A stretch of DNA of 64,000 bases, from contig DASUGH010000043.1 in the NCBI GenBank assembly GCA_036274155.1, forward strand, positions 46,068-110,067, in the 5' to 3' direction. A program made the translations under genes and the position numbers. Shown one piece after another: positions 54,061-62,628 of the stretch. The notes below the pieces were generated by a model that searched no databases, was not told the origin of the DNA, and saw only the letters and a program-made list of their open reading frames with translations. Each line of letters starts with the position of its first letter. Within the stretch, counting starts at the first letter, position 1. This DNA comes from Gp6-AA40 sp036274155. Lineage in GTDB: Bacteria; Acidobacteriota; Vicinamibacteria; Vicinamibacterales; UBA2999.

Positions 54061-55022
54061 AGCTGGGAGTGTTCTCTCCTGTATTCGGTGGGGTCGACCT
54101 GCAGACGATGCTCGCGCGCGTGCGCAGCCTCGGACGGCTGCAGGCGATCGAGCTCGCAACGGGCGGCTGGCCCGGCCGCGACCACATGGACCCCGACGCC
54201 CTCCTGGCGGACGACGGCAGGGCCAAAGCCTTTGCCGCCACCATCGGCAACGCGGGGCTGACGATCAGCGCCCTTTCCTGTCATAACAATCCGCTCCACC
54301 CGGACCCGGACGTGGCGCGCGAGGCCGACGAGACGCTGCGCCGCTCGATTCGTCTCGCCCAGAAGCTCGGCGTTCCCGTCGTGGTGACGTTCTCGGGCTG
54401 TCCGGGCGATGCGGAGGGCGCAAAGCACCCCAACTGGGTGACGGCGCCGTGGCCGCCCGAGTTCGCTGAGATCCTCGAGTGGCAGTGGGAGAAGAAAGCG
54501 GTCCCCTACTGGAAGACGGCGACGGCGTTCGCCGCCGACCATGGCGTGAAGATAGCGCTCGAGCCGCACCCTGGCTTTCTCGTCTACAACGTGGAGACCG
54601 CGCTCCGGCTGCGCGCAGCGGCGGGAACGCACCTCGGTGTCAATTTCGATCCCAGCCATTTCTTCTGGCAGGGCGTCGACGTGCCGACGGCCATCCGGGC
54701 GCTCGGCGATGCCATCTTTCACGTGCATGCGAAGGACGTCGCGCTCGATCGGCAGAACGTGGCGGTGAACGGCGTGATCGATGCCAAGAGCTATCGCCGC
54801 ATGGCCGAGCGCTCGTGGCTGTTCCGGAGCGTCGGCTGGGGCCACGACGAAACCGCGTGGAAAGGCATCGTCAGCGCGCTGCGGCTCACCGGCTATGACT
54901 ACGTGATGAGCATCGAGCACGAGGACGCGCTCGCGTCGGTCGACGAGGGGCTGCGCGCGGCGGTCGATCTGCTGTCTCGAGTCGTGCTCACGGAGCCGCC
55001 GGTCGAAGCGTGGTGGACATGA
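54057..55022 (+). CDS. Sugar phosphate isomerase/epimerase (TIM barrel)
   Basis: 321 residues, xylose-isomerase-like AP_endonuc_2 fold. KLGVFSPVFGG opens the barrel; metal-site regions are VVVTFSGCPG, IALEPHPGFLVYN, GVNFDPSHFFWQGVD and FHVHAKDV, with IEHEDA near the end. Unlike the first gene it has no signal peptide, so the two isomerases act in different compartments. Start ATG at 54057 overlaps the dehydrogenase stop. The substrate is probably a ketosugar or inositol derivative; this is inference from the cluster. Confidence 0.9.
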   Translation: MKLGVFSPVFGGVDLQTMLARVRSLGRLQAIELATGGWPGRDHMDPDALLADDGRAKAFAATIGNAGLTISALSCHNNPLHPDPDVAREADETLRRSIRLAQKLGVPVVVTFSGCPGDAEGAKHPNWVTAPWPPEFAEILEWQWEKKAVPYWKTATAFAADHGVKIALEPHPGFLVYNVETALRLRAAAGTHLGVNFDPSHFFWQGVDVPTAIRALGDAIFHVHAKDVALDRQNVAVNGVIDAKSYRRMAERSWLFRSVGWGHDETAWKGIVSALRLTGYDYVMSIEHEDALASVDEGLRAAVDLLSRVVLTEPPVEAWWT

Positions 55023-55031
55023 CACTCGCAG

Positions 55032-55086
55032 GGTCCGGCTTCAGCCGGACCAGGGCACGTCGCCTCGAGTCCGCCTGAAGGCGGAC
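55032..55086. repeat. Two palindromes of the CTGAAG-core family
   Basis: GGTCCGGCTTCAGCCGGACC (55032-55051, 9-base arms) and GTCCGCCTGAAGGCGGAC (55069-55086) lie between the second isomerase and the MFS gene, inside the operon. Confidence 0.75.
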
Positions 55087-55105
55087 CTACAACGGGAAGA
55101 GACCC

Positions 55106-56335
55106 ATGCAGCCGACTGTCCGCCTGAAGCTCTCGACGCTGATGTTCCTCCAGTACTTCGTCTGGGGCGCCTGGTCGGTGACCACCGGCACGTGGCTGGG
55201 ACAGACACTCGGGTTCAGCGGCGAGCAGATCGGCCTCGCCTTCGGCACAACCGCCATCGCTGCGATGATCTCGCCCTTCTTCGTCGGCATGGTCGCCGAC
55301 CGCTATCTCGCAACCGAGAAAATTCTGGCGGCACTCCACCTGGTTGGCGGCGTGATTCTCTTCTACGCGTCGACGCAGTCGGCGTTCGGCCCGTTCTTCG
55401 TCGCGCTGCTCGTCTACGCACTGTGCTACATGCCGACGCTGGCGTTGAGCAACTCGCTCTCGTTTCACCAGATGCGCGAGCCCTCGCGGCAGTTCCCCGC
55501 GATACGGGTGCTCGGCACCATCGGCTGGATCGTGGCGGGGCTTGCCATCGGCTCGCTGGGCCTCGAAGCGACCGCCATCCCGATGCGTATCGCCGCGGCC
55601 GCATCGCTGGTGCTCGGCCTGTTCTGCCTGGCGCTCCCCCATACGCCGCCGCGCGGCCGGCAGCACACGACGATTGCCGACATTCTCGGCCTCGATGCGC
55701 TGAAGCTGCTGCGTGAACCGTCGTTCGCCGTGTTCGTGCTCGGGTCGTTTCTCGTCTGCATCCCGCTGCAGTTCTACTACGCGTTCGCCAACCCGTTCCT
55801 GAACGAGATCGAGGTGACGAACGCTGCCGGGAAGATGACACTCGGCCAGATGTCCGAGGTGTTCTTCATGCTGGTGATGCCGGTCTTCTTCCGGCGTCTC
55901 GGGGTGAAGTACATGCTGCTCGTCGGCATGGCCGCCTGGATGACACGCTACCTGCTGTTCGCGTACGGCAACAACGGCGCGCTCGTGTGGATGCTCTATG
56001 CAGGCATCCTCCTGCACGGGATCTGCTACGACTTCTTCTTCGTGACCGGTCAGATCTACGTCGATCAGAAGGCGCCGCCGGATCTCCGGGCGGCGGCGCA
56101 GGGCTTCATCGCCTTCGTCACGCTCGGCGTGGGAATGTTCATCGGGTCGTGGGTGTCTGGCCGCGTGGTGGACGCCTACGCGACGGGCACCGGCGCTCAC
56201 GCATGGGACCGCATCTGGATAGTGCCGGCCGCGGGAGCCGCGGCAGTCCTCGTCCTGTTCGCGTTGTTCTTCCGCTCTGCCGAAGCGCCCGGCAAGGCAG
56301 AAGTAGGGGCGTCGTCGGTGCCATCTGAAGTGTAG
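55106..56335 (+). CDS. Nucleoside:H+ symporter-type MFS transporter
   Basis: 409 residues with 12 predicted membrane helices. The opening LSTLMFLQYFVWGAWSVTTG and the region GMVADRYLATEKILA are typical of the NupG/XapB-like (PF03825) group; RFFVTGQIYVDQKAP-like loop (FVTGQIYVDQKAPPDLRAAA) is also typical. These import nucleosides or, beside Gfo/Idh/MocA clusters, sugars and glycosides. Its place as the last gene of the catabolic operon suggests it brings in the substrate. ATG at 55106 follows a purine-rich AACGGGAAGAG ribosome site. Confidence 0.88.
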   Translation: MQPTVRLKLSTLMFLQYFVWGAWSVTTGTWLGQTLGFSGEQIGLAFGTTAIAAMISPFFVGMVADRYLATEKILAALHLVGGVILFYASTQSAFGPFFVALLVYALCYMPTLALSNSLSFHQMREPSRQFPAIRVLGTIGWIVAGLAIGSLGLEATAIPMRIAAAASLVLGLFCLALPHTPPRGRQHTTIADILGLDALKLLREPSFAVFVLGSFLVCIPLQFYYAFANPFLNEIEVTNAAGKMTLGQMSEVFFMLVMPVFFRRLGVKYMLLVGMAAWMTRYLLFAYGNNGALVWMLYAGILLHGICYDFFFVTGQIYVDQKAPPDLRAAAQGFIAFVTLGVGMFIGSWVSGRVVDAYATGTGAHAWDRIWIVPAAGAAAVLVLFALFFRSAEAPGKAEVGASSVPSEV

Positions 56336-56471
56336 CGAAGGGAGACGGCGTCGTCCCACGAACGGACACCGGCTCCTGCGGGGCGGTTCCGGTGCGCGTC
56401 GGATGCTCCGAAACGGGCTGGCGCGGCCTCGCGAAGGCGTGGCATAGCGTTTGACCTCAGGGATGCTGCCC

Positions 56472-57731
56472 ATGGTCGACATCGCGCGAGATCCTGCGAT
56501 TCTCAAACGCCGCCGCCGACGGCAGATCGCTGCCGGCATCCTGGGCGCGGTGGCGATCATCGCGATATCGGTCAAGCTGTCGCGGATGGAGCCGGCGCCG
56601 CCCTCGGTCGAGCGCGCCACCCTGCTGCTCGACAGGGTCAAGCGCGGGACGATCATCCGTGAGGTGCGCGGCGTCGGCACGCTGGTGCCCGAGGACACGC
56701 GTTGGATTTCGGCGACCACGGACGGTCGCGTGGAGCGCATCCTGCTCCGTCCGGGTGCCGTCGTCGCGCCCGACTCGGTGATCGTCGAGCTCAGTAGCCC
56801 GAGCGTCGAGCAGGAGGCGCTGACGACTCGGCTGGCGCGTCAATCGGCCGAGGCCAGCCTCGCGAACCTGCGCGTGCAGAACCAGAACAGCCTGCTCACC
56901 CAGGAGTCAGCGATCGCCGCCGCAGAAGCGGAATACAAGCAGGCGAAGATGCAGGCCAATAGCGACGCCGAGCTCGCGAAGGACAAGCTGATCTCGCAGC
57001 TCACACTGCAGAAGTCGCAAGTGAATCTCGAGCTCGCCCGCACGAAACTGGAGATCGAGCACAAGCGCCAGGCGACCGCCCAGGAGGCGCTCGACGCGCA
57101 GCTGCGCGTGCAGCAGGCAGCCGTGGAGCAGGCGACGGCCGCGGCGGCGCTGGCCGCGAAGCGCCTCGCCTCGCTGAAGGTCACACCAGGCTTCTCCGGG
57201 GTGCTGCAGGTCGTCGGCGTCGAAGTCGGCGAGATGATCGCGCCAGGGAAGAACGTTGCGCGCGTGGCGGATCCGATGCGGCTGAAAGCCGAGCTGAAGG
57301 TTCCCGAGACCCAGGCCAGAGACGTGGATCTCGGCCAGCCGGCGCAGGTCGACACGCGGACCGGCATCATCGCGGGTCGCGTGAGCCGGAAGGACCCGGC
57401 AGCCATCAACGGCACCGTCACGATCGATGTGACGCTCGTCGATCCGCTGCCGCGCGGCGCCGTCCCCGACATGAGCGTCGACGGCACGATCCAGCTGGAG
57501 CTGATGGCCAACGTGCTGAACGTCGGCCGCCCGGCGCTCGGACAGGAAGAGAGCACGGTGAGCCTCTTCCGCATCATCAACGCCTACGGCGATGCGCAGC
57601 GGGTGCAGGTCAAGCTCGGTCGCGGCTCGGTCAGCTCGATCGAGGTGAAGTCCGGATTGAGCGAAGGCGACGAGGTCGTGCTCTCGGACATGTCGAACTA
57701 CGACTCGCACGACAAGGTGAGACTGCGGTAA
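56472..57731 (+). CDS. Periplasmic adaptor (HlyD/MacA-like membrane fusion protein)
   Basis: 419 residues. One N-terminal membrane helix (about 17-35; AAGILGAVAIIAISV) with preceding basic run KRRRRRQ, a lipoyl-like half-domain (EVRGVGTLVPED), a long coiled-coil hairpin (about 110-230, rich in A, Q, E, K), the second lipoyl half, and beta-barrel (VGEMIAPGKNVARVAD). MacA-like adaptors link an inner-membrane ABC exporter to an outer-membrane channel. Three in-frame starts (56451 TTG, 56463 ATG, 56472 ATG) exist; 56472 has AGGG at good spacing. Operon: ATPase, broken permease, FkbM gene follow. Confidence 0.88.
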   Translation: MVDIARDPAILKRRRRRQIAAGILGAVAIIAISVKLSRMEPAPPSVERATLLLDRVKRGTIIREVRGVGTLVPEDTRWISATTDGRVERILLRPGAVVAPDSVIVELSSPSVEQEALTTRLARQSAEASLANLRVQNQNSLLTQESAIAAAEAEYKQAKMQANSDAELAKDKLISQLTLQKSQVNLELARTKLEIEHKRQATAQEALDAQLRVQQAAVEQATAAAALAAKRLASLKVTPGFSGVLQVVGVEVGEMIAPGKNVARVADPMRLKAELKVPETQARDVDLGQPAQVDTRTGIIAGRVSRKDPAAINGTVTIDVTLVDPLPRGAVPDMSVDGTIQLELMANVLNVGRPALGQEESTVSLFRIINAYGDAQRVQVKLGRGSVSSIEVKSGLSEGDEVVLSDMSNYDSHDKVRLR

Positions 57732-57783
57732 CGCGTGCAATTCGTGTAGAGGCGGATCAAGGCCGCCGAGGAAAAGGAGAGCG

Positions 57784-58476
57784 ATGGAGCCGTTGATCAA
57801 ACTCGAAGCCGTCCGCAAGGTCTTCTACACCGACGAAGTAGAGACTCACGCGCTCGAGAACATCAACATCGAGATCGAGCGCGGCGAGTACGTGTCGATC
57901 GCAGGGCCGTCCGGCTGCGGCAAGTCCACGCTGCTGTCGATCCTCGGTCTGCTGGACACGCCGTCCGAAGGCACCTACGTGCTGAACACACGGCAGGTGG
58001 CGACGCTTTCGCTCTCCGAGCGCGCCCGCGTGCGCAACCGTGAGGTCGGCTTCATCTTTCAGAGCTTCAACCTGATCGGCGATCTCACGGTGTTCGAGAA
58101 CGTCGAACTGCCGCTCACCTACCGCGGCATGCGCGGCGCCGAGCGCAAGCAGCGCGTCACCGCCGCCCTCGAGCGGGTGGGCATGGCGCATCGCGCCAAG
58201 CATCTGCCGAGCCAGCTGTCGGGCGGTCAGCAGCAGCGCGTCGCCGTCGCCCGCGCCGTCTGCGGAGAGCCGTCGATCCTGCTGGCCGACGAGCCGACCG
58301 GAAACCTCGACTCGAAGAATGGTGAAGCGGTCATGGAGCTGCTCGGCGAGCTCCATCAGAGCGGCGCGACCATCTGCATGGTGACGCACGATGCGCGCTA
58401 TGCCGCGCACGCCAAGCGCACCATTCATCTCTTCGACGGCCGCGTGGTCGAGGAGTCGCTCGCGACGATGCACTGA
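57784..58476 (+). CDS. MacB/LolD-type ABC transporter ATP-binding protein
   Basis: 230 residues. Walker A GPSGCGKSTLLSI (about 41-53), Q-loop IFQSFNLIGDL, signature LSGGQQQRVAVARAV, Walker B ILLADEPTGNLDSKN, H-loop MVTHDARYA. It belongs to the MacB/LolD branch that works with FtsX-like permeases. The permease expected next (58505-58791) is a truncated relic, so the ATPase may be orphaned or serve a permease elsewhere. AGGAAAAGGAG just precedes the ATG. Confidence 0.93.
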   Translation: MEPLIKLEAVRKVFYTDEVETHALENINIEIERGEYVSIAGPSGCGKSTLLSILGLLDTPSEGTYVLNTRQVATLSLSERARVRNREVGFIFQSFNLIGDLTVFENVELPLTYRGMRGAERKQRVTAALERVGMAHRAKHLPSQLSGGQQQRVAVARAVCGEPSILLADEPTGNLDSKNGEAVMELLGELHQSGATICMVTHDARYAAHAKRTIHLFDGRVVEESLATMH

Positions 58477-58504
58477 GCGCCGGCTCCTCCGCCGCCGACG
58501 GCTG

Positions 58505-58791
58505 ATGTCTCTCTTCGGCTCACTCGCCAGAGACCTGCGTCACGCGCTCCGTCTCTTCGCCCGGAGTCCCGGCTTCGTGGCGATTGCCGTCCTGTCGATC
58601 GGATTCGGCCTGGCGATGAGCGCCGCCACGATCCGTCTGCTGCAGCAGCTGATCGTATTGGAGCGGCTGCCGACCTCAGGGGTTTCCTGATAGCGGTTCC
58701 GGGCCTCTTCGCCGTCTCTCTGCTCGCAGCATTCATCCCGGCGCGACGCAGCGCCAGAGTCGATCCGACCGTAGCGCTGCGCACCGATTAA
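58505..58791 (+). pseudogene. Relic of an FtsX/MacB-type (ADOP-like) ABC permease
   Basis: The first part (58505-58690) starts like a large MacB-type permease: SLARDLRHALRLFARSPGFV, then AIAVLSIGFGLAMS. From about 58610 it already reads like the last helices of such proteins (TIRLLQQLIV). A -1 type frame change near 58681 separates it from the true C-terminus, FLIAVPGLFAVSLLAAFIPA then RRSARVDPTVALRTD, stop at 58789-58791. Normal permeases of this kind are about 400-850 residues, so most of the gene, including the periplasmic domain, is gone. Internal deletion plus frameshift explains it. Confidence 0.82.
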
Positions 58792-58961
58792 TCCCGACCG
58801 ATCGGTCGTCAGTTGCGCGCGGCGGCGGCCGCGAACCCAGTCAAGCCGATACGATTCCAGGGCCATCGCCACGAACGACGGGCTTGGGTCGCGTTCCGAG
58901 TCCGGCGAGTGCCCGATTGACACCCTTCCCCTCGTCCGCCAGCATCAGGAGCGGCCCGATC

Positions 58962-60296
58962 ATGTCCCCGCATTCGACAACCGTCGTCGTCCAGCCAGCC
59001 GCGTCGCCGTTCTGGGGCGAGGGCGTCGGGATAGCCAACGCGACCGTGGATGCCGGCACGGGACCGTTGATGACCGTGCGCACTCCGCCTGAGCGATGGG
59101 CGTACGCCGTGACCTTCATGCGTACGGACGCCTCCTCGAACCGCAGCATCGCCGTTCGGGTCACCGTGAAAGTGATCAGCGGCAGCATCGGCGCCGGCGT
59201 GCTCAACGTGGAGGGCACGCGGTTCATCCACGAGCTGATCGCCGACGCGGGCGCTGAACCACGGGTGTTAGAGCTCGTCGTCGCCGATCCTGGCGACATG
59301 GGTCCTCTCGTTCTCCGCAACACGTCGCCTCTTGGCGCCAGCGTGGTGGAGCTGCTCGACATTTCCTCCTTCGAGGTGGATGGCGAGGAAGGGAACGTGA
59401 GGCATCCCGGGCTGTCCGAGCCGGTGCCGACACCGCATTGGAACCGCCACTACGGGGCAGCCGACGGCAGCACCCTCGAACGGCTGCGCGCGGCACGTTT
59501 CGACGCCCTGACGGTGCCGACGACACTGGCGTGGAGCGATGGACTGTCGCTGCAGATCCGGCCGAGGGACCAGTTGTCGCGAGTGGTCTACCTCTCGGGC
59601 ACCTACGAGCCGAACACCCTGTGCGTCCTGCGGTCCATCCTGCGACCGGGCGATGTGTTCGTGGACGTCGGCGCCAATGCGGGTGCGATCGCGCTCGCCG
59701 CCTCGGCATGGGTCGGGCCGACCGGACGTGTTTTCGCCTTCGAGCCGAGTGGCCGCGAGTTCGACCGGCTGCTCGACGCCGTCGAGCGTAACCGTGCCGC
59801 CAACGTCCAGCCGTTTCGCGTCGCCATTGGAGCGCGCAGCGGTACGGCAGCGCTCCACGTCGCCAGTGACGAATTCGCCGGGCTCAACACCGTCGCCAAG
59901 GCGTTTGCCTACGACGGCGTCGAGCTGGCGCGCATCGAGCAGGTGGCAGTCACCTCTCTCGACGAGTTTCTGGCGGCGCAGGACGTTCGGGTGGCGGCAA
60001 TCAAGATCGATGTCGAAGGGGCTGAGGCCGATGTCCTCGCCGGCGCACAACGGACGCTGGCGCGTGATCGCCCGGCACTCGTCGTGGAAGTCATCAGCCG
60101 CTCTCTGGAGACCTGCGGATCGAGCCGGGCGGCGCTGGAGCAGATGCTCAGGGGCGCCCGCTACCGGCTCTACGCCATCGATCAGCACGACGCCTCGCTG
60201 CGTTCCATCCAGTCGCTCTCGGACGTCGACGAGCAGAACGTGGTGGGACTCCCGCAGGAGCGCACCGGCACGCCCACGGTTCCAGGCGGCGCCTGA
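58962..60296 (+). CDS. FkbM-family methyltransferase with N-terminal beta-sandwich domain
   Basis: 444 residues. Residues 1-150 are a beta-rich, carbohydrate-binding-like region (SPFWGEGVGIANATVDAGT) with no signal peptide. The C-terminal FkbM domain (about 205-420) has the SAM-binding motif VFVDVGANAGAIALAASAWV, the acidic strand VFAFEPSGREF and IKIDVEGAEADVL. FkbM enzymes O-methylate sugars, polyketides or peptides. It sits in an ABC export cluster, so it may modify the exported compound or surface glycan. AGGAG about 11 bases before ATG 58962 favours this start over 58884. Confidence 0.88.
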   Translation: MSPHSTTVVVQPAASPFWGEGVGIANATVDAGTGPLMTVRTPPERWAYAVTFMRTDASSNRSIAVRVTVKVISGSIGAGVLNVEGTRFIHELIADAGAEPRVLELVVADPGDMGPLVLRNTSPLGASVVELLDISSFEVDGEEGNVRHPGLSEPVPTPHWNRHYGAADGSTLERLRAARFDALTVPTTLAWSDGLSLQIRPRDQLSRVVYLSGTYEPNTLCVLRSILRPGDVFVDVGANAGAIALAASAWVGPTGRVFAFEPSGREFDRLLDAVERNRAANVQPFRVAIGARSGTAALHVASDEFAGLNTVAKAFAYDGVELARIEQVAVTSLDEFLAAQDVRVAAIKIDVEGAEADVLAGAQRTLARDRPALVVEVISRSLETCGSSRAALEQMLRGARYRLYAIDQHDASLRSIQSLSDVDEQNVVGLPQERTGTPTVPGGA

Positions 60297-60457
60297 GCCG
60301 GAAACGCCCGATTTCCAAGCCATATCGTGTTCATCTGCGGGACGGCTCGTCCCATCGGCGGACAGTCGGCGCTCCCGGATTGCGCCATCGCCACAGGTAG
60401 CGCCGAGGCACGGTCCTTGATAGACGTCAGAACCAGACGCCGTTACTCTTTGAGGCC

Positions 60458-61189
60458 ATGCTGTTCAAACGCTCATCCGCCGTCGTCTCCGAGCCCGCGT
60501 GGCAGCCAACCGGCAATACCCCGCTCATGGCGCTTCGCGGAATCGAGAAATCGTTTCCGGTCGGGGCGGGCCAGTCCTACGTCCTGCGCCGCATCACCCT
60601 CGACATCAAGCCAGGCGAGTTCATCTCCATCATGGGTCCCTCCGGGGCAGGCAAGTCGACGCTGCTGCATATCCTGGGCATGCACGACAGCGCCTGGAGC
60701 GGCGAATACTCGCTGATGGGACACCCGATCCATGCGCTTCCGCAGAAGGAGCGATCGGCGCTGCAGAAACGGTACATCGGCTTCGTCTTCCAGAGCTATC
60801 ACCTGCTCGACAACCTGACGGTCTACGAGAACATCGAGCTCCCGCTGTCCTACCGAGACGTCCGCCGATCGGAGCGCCAGAGCATCGTCGCCGACGTGCT
60901 CGACCGCTTCGGCATTGTCGCGAAAAAGGATCTCTACCCAAGCCAGCTGTCGGGGGGGCAGCAGCAGCTCGTGGGCGTCGCGCGCGCCATCGTCGCGAGC
61001 CCGTCGGTGATCCTGGCGGACGAGCCCACCGGGAACCTGCACTCGTCGCAGGGCCAGGAGATCATGGAGCTGTTCAAGACGCTCAACGAGCAGGGGACGA
61101 CGATCGTGCAGGTGACGCACTCCGAGACGAATGCCGCCTACGGCAGCCGGATTATCAAGCTGCGCGACGGGTTCATTGATCAGAGCTGA
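60458..61189 (+). CDS. Second MacB/LolD-type ABC transporter ATP-binding protein
   Basis: 243 residues. Walker A GPSGAGKSTLLHI (about 65), Q-loop VFQSYHLLDNL, signature LSGGQQQLVGVARAI, Walker B VILADEPTGNLHSS, H-loop QVTHSETNAAYG. The D-loop reads GNLHSS instead of the usual GNLDS, and the signature has QLVGVARA for QRVAIARA, so it is divergent from the first ATPase of the cluster. An N-terminal 30-residue extension precedes the domain. No permease is next to it; the regulator gene follows after 80 bases containing palindromes. Confidence 0.92.
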   Translation: MLFKRSSAVVSEPAWQPTGNTPLMALRGIEKSFPVGAGQSYVLRRITLDIKPGEFISIMGPSGAGKSTLLHILGMHDSAWSGEYSLMGHPIHALPQKERSALQKRYIGFVFQSYHLLDNLTVYENIELPLSYRDVRRSERQSIVADVLDRFGIVAKKDLYPSQLSGGQQQLVGVARAIVASPSVILADEPTGNLHSSQGQEIMELFKTLNEQGTTIVQVTHSETNAAYGSRIIKLRDGFIDQS

Positions 61190-61198
61190 TCGAGCACA

Positions 61199-61218
61199 GG
61201 TCCGCCTGAAGGCGGACC
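61199..61218. repeat. CTGAAG-core palindrome, identical to 31803-31822
   Basis: GGTCCGCCTGAAGGCGGACC with 8-base arms and a TGAA loop, ten bases after the ATPase stop. Possible terminator. Confidence 0.75.
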
Positions 61219-61225
61219 CTACACC

Positions 61226-61260
61226 GGACGTAACGTCCACGTTCACGTGGGCGCGATAAT
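61226..61260 (+). promoter_or_regulatory. Twin ACGT palindromes and -10 box before the sigma-54 regulator
   Basis: GGACGTAACGTCC (61226-61238) and CCACGTTCACGTGG (61237-61250) overlap by two bases. A GATAAT hexamer (61255-61260) follows. The palindromes cover where a -35 box would be, so they are candidate operator sites for the downstream regulator-kinase pair. Confidence 0.45.
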
Positions 61261-61269
61261 GACGCACAG

Positions 61270-62622
61270 ATGCCCGCCGCCGCCCGAATCCTGATTGCCG
61301 ATGATCAGGCCGACGTCCTGGAAGCGCTCCGCCTGCTCCTCAAGAGCGAAGGATTTCTCATCGACGCCGTCGAATCGCCGGCGGCCGCCCTCGGCGCTCT
61401 CGAGCAGCGCGACTACGACGTCGTGCTCATCGATCTGAACTACGCGCGCGATACCACGTCAGGGCAGGAAGGACTCGAGCTGCTCGCCCGCATTCACGCC
61501 GCCGATGAATCGCTGCCGGTGGTCGTGATGACGGCGTGGGGATCGGTCAACCTCGCCGTTGAAGCGATGAGGCGGGGCGCCCGCGATTTCATCGAGAAGC
61601 CATGGAACAACGAGCGTCTGTTGAGCGTGCTGCGGACACAGACCGAGCTTGGCCGGGCGCTGCGGCGCGCCACCAGGCTCGAGGCGCAGTCGGCGCTCGG
61701 CGAGGGCCGGCCCACCCTCATTGCCGAATCGCCGGTGATGCAGCCGGTGCTGCAGGTGATCGCGCGGGTCGGTCCTTCAGATGCCAATATCCTCATCACC
61801 GGCGAGAACGGCACCGGCAAGGGACTGATCGCCCAGGCGCTTCACGCCGCCTCAGGGCGCGCCCATCGGCCGATGGTCACCGTCAACTCTGGAGGCGTGT
61901 CGGAGGGTGTCTTCGAAAGCGAGCTCTTCGGACACATCAAGGGCGCCTTCACCGATGCGCGCCAGGATCGGGTCGGGCGATTCGAGCTCGCTGATGGCGG
62001 CACGCTTTTTCTCGACGAGATCGCGAATGTGCCGCTCAGCCAGCAGCAGAAGCTGCTGCGCGTCCTCGAGACCGGCGAGTTCGAGCGGCTCGGCTCGTCG
62101 CGCACCCGCAAGGCCGACGTGCGGCTGATTTCCGCGACCAACGCCGACCTGCACGCCGAGGTCACCGCCGGCCGCTTCCGCCAGGATCTGCTCTTCCGGC
62201 TCAACACCATCGAGGTCCACCTGCCGTCTCTCCGGGAACGTCGCGAAGACATCCCGCGACTGGCCAAACATTTCCTCGGCGCCCACGCGCAGCGCTATCG
62301 CAAGAACCTCACCGGGTTCGACCCGTCGGCCATGCAGGCGCTCGTCGACCACCCGTGGCCTGGCAACGTGCGCGAGCTCGATCACGCCATCGAGCGCGCC
62401 GTCCTGATGGCCCAGGGCAACGTCATTCACACCAACGACCTCGGCCTGCGTGCGTCACCGGCCGACACCTCGCGGCTCGACGAGATGAGCCTCGAGGACA
62501 TCGAGGCGCTCTTCATCCACAAGGCGATGGCGAGGTACGGCAACGTCAGCCACGCCGCCAAGGCGCTCGGCCTGAGCCGCTCGGCGCTCTACCGACGGCT
62601 CGAGCGCTATCGCCCCTCGTAA
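61270..62622 (+). CDS. Sigma-54-dependent response regulator (NtrC family, GAFTDA variant)
   Basis: 450 residues. REC (about 5-120; RILIADDQADVLEAL, VVLIDLNYARDTTSGQEG), AAA+ domain (about 150-370) with Walker A GENGTGKGLIAQAL, sigma-54 loop GHIKGAFTDARQD, Walker B GGTLFLDEIANVP, and Fis-type HTH (about 412-447; NVSHAAKALGLSRSALYRRL). The GAFTGA loop reads GAFTDA, a variant also seen in other active regulators. It is followed after six bases by its likely kinase and probably controls the export cluster upstream. Confidence 0.94.
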   Translation: MPAAARILIADDQADVLEALRLLLKSEGFLIDAVESPAAALGALEQRDYDVVLIDLNYARDTTSGQEGLELLARIHAADESLPVVVMTAWGSVNLAVEAMRRGARDFIEKPWNNERLLSVLRTQTELGRALRRATRLEAQSALGEGRPTLIAESPVMQPVLQVIARVGPSDANILITGENGTGKGLIAQALHAASGRAHRPMVTVNSGGVSEGVFESELFGHIKGAFTDARQDRVGRFELADGGTLFLDEIANVPLSQQQKLLRVLETGEFERLGSSRTRKADVRLISATNADLHAEVTAGRFRQDLLFRLNTIEVHLPSLRERREDIPRLAKHFLGAHAQRYRKNLTGFDPSAMQALVDHPWPGNVRELDHAIERAVLMAQGNVIHTNDLGLRASPADTSRLDEMSLEDIEALFIHKAMARYGNVSHAAKALGLSRSALYRRLERYRPS

Positions 62623-62628
62623 GGGTCG

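Noticed and set aside
56440..56456. Sigma-54-like TGGCAT..TTTGA upstream of the adaptor gene
   Set aside because: The -12 element is GA, not GC, and the transcript would start almost at the start codon.
61930..61965. GAFTDA loop as a sign of a non-functional sigma-54 activator
   Set aside because: This variant is common in NtrC-type regulators that otherwise look active; the Walker motifs and HTH are intact.
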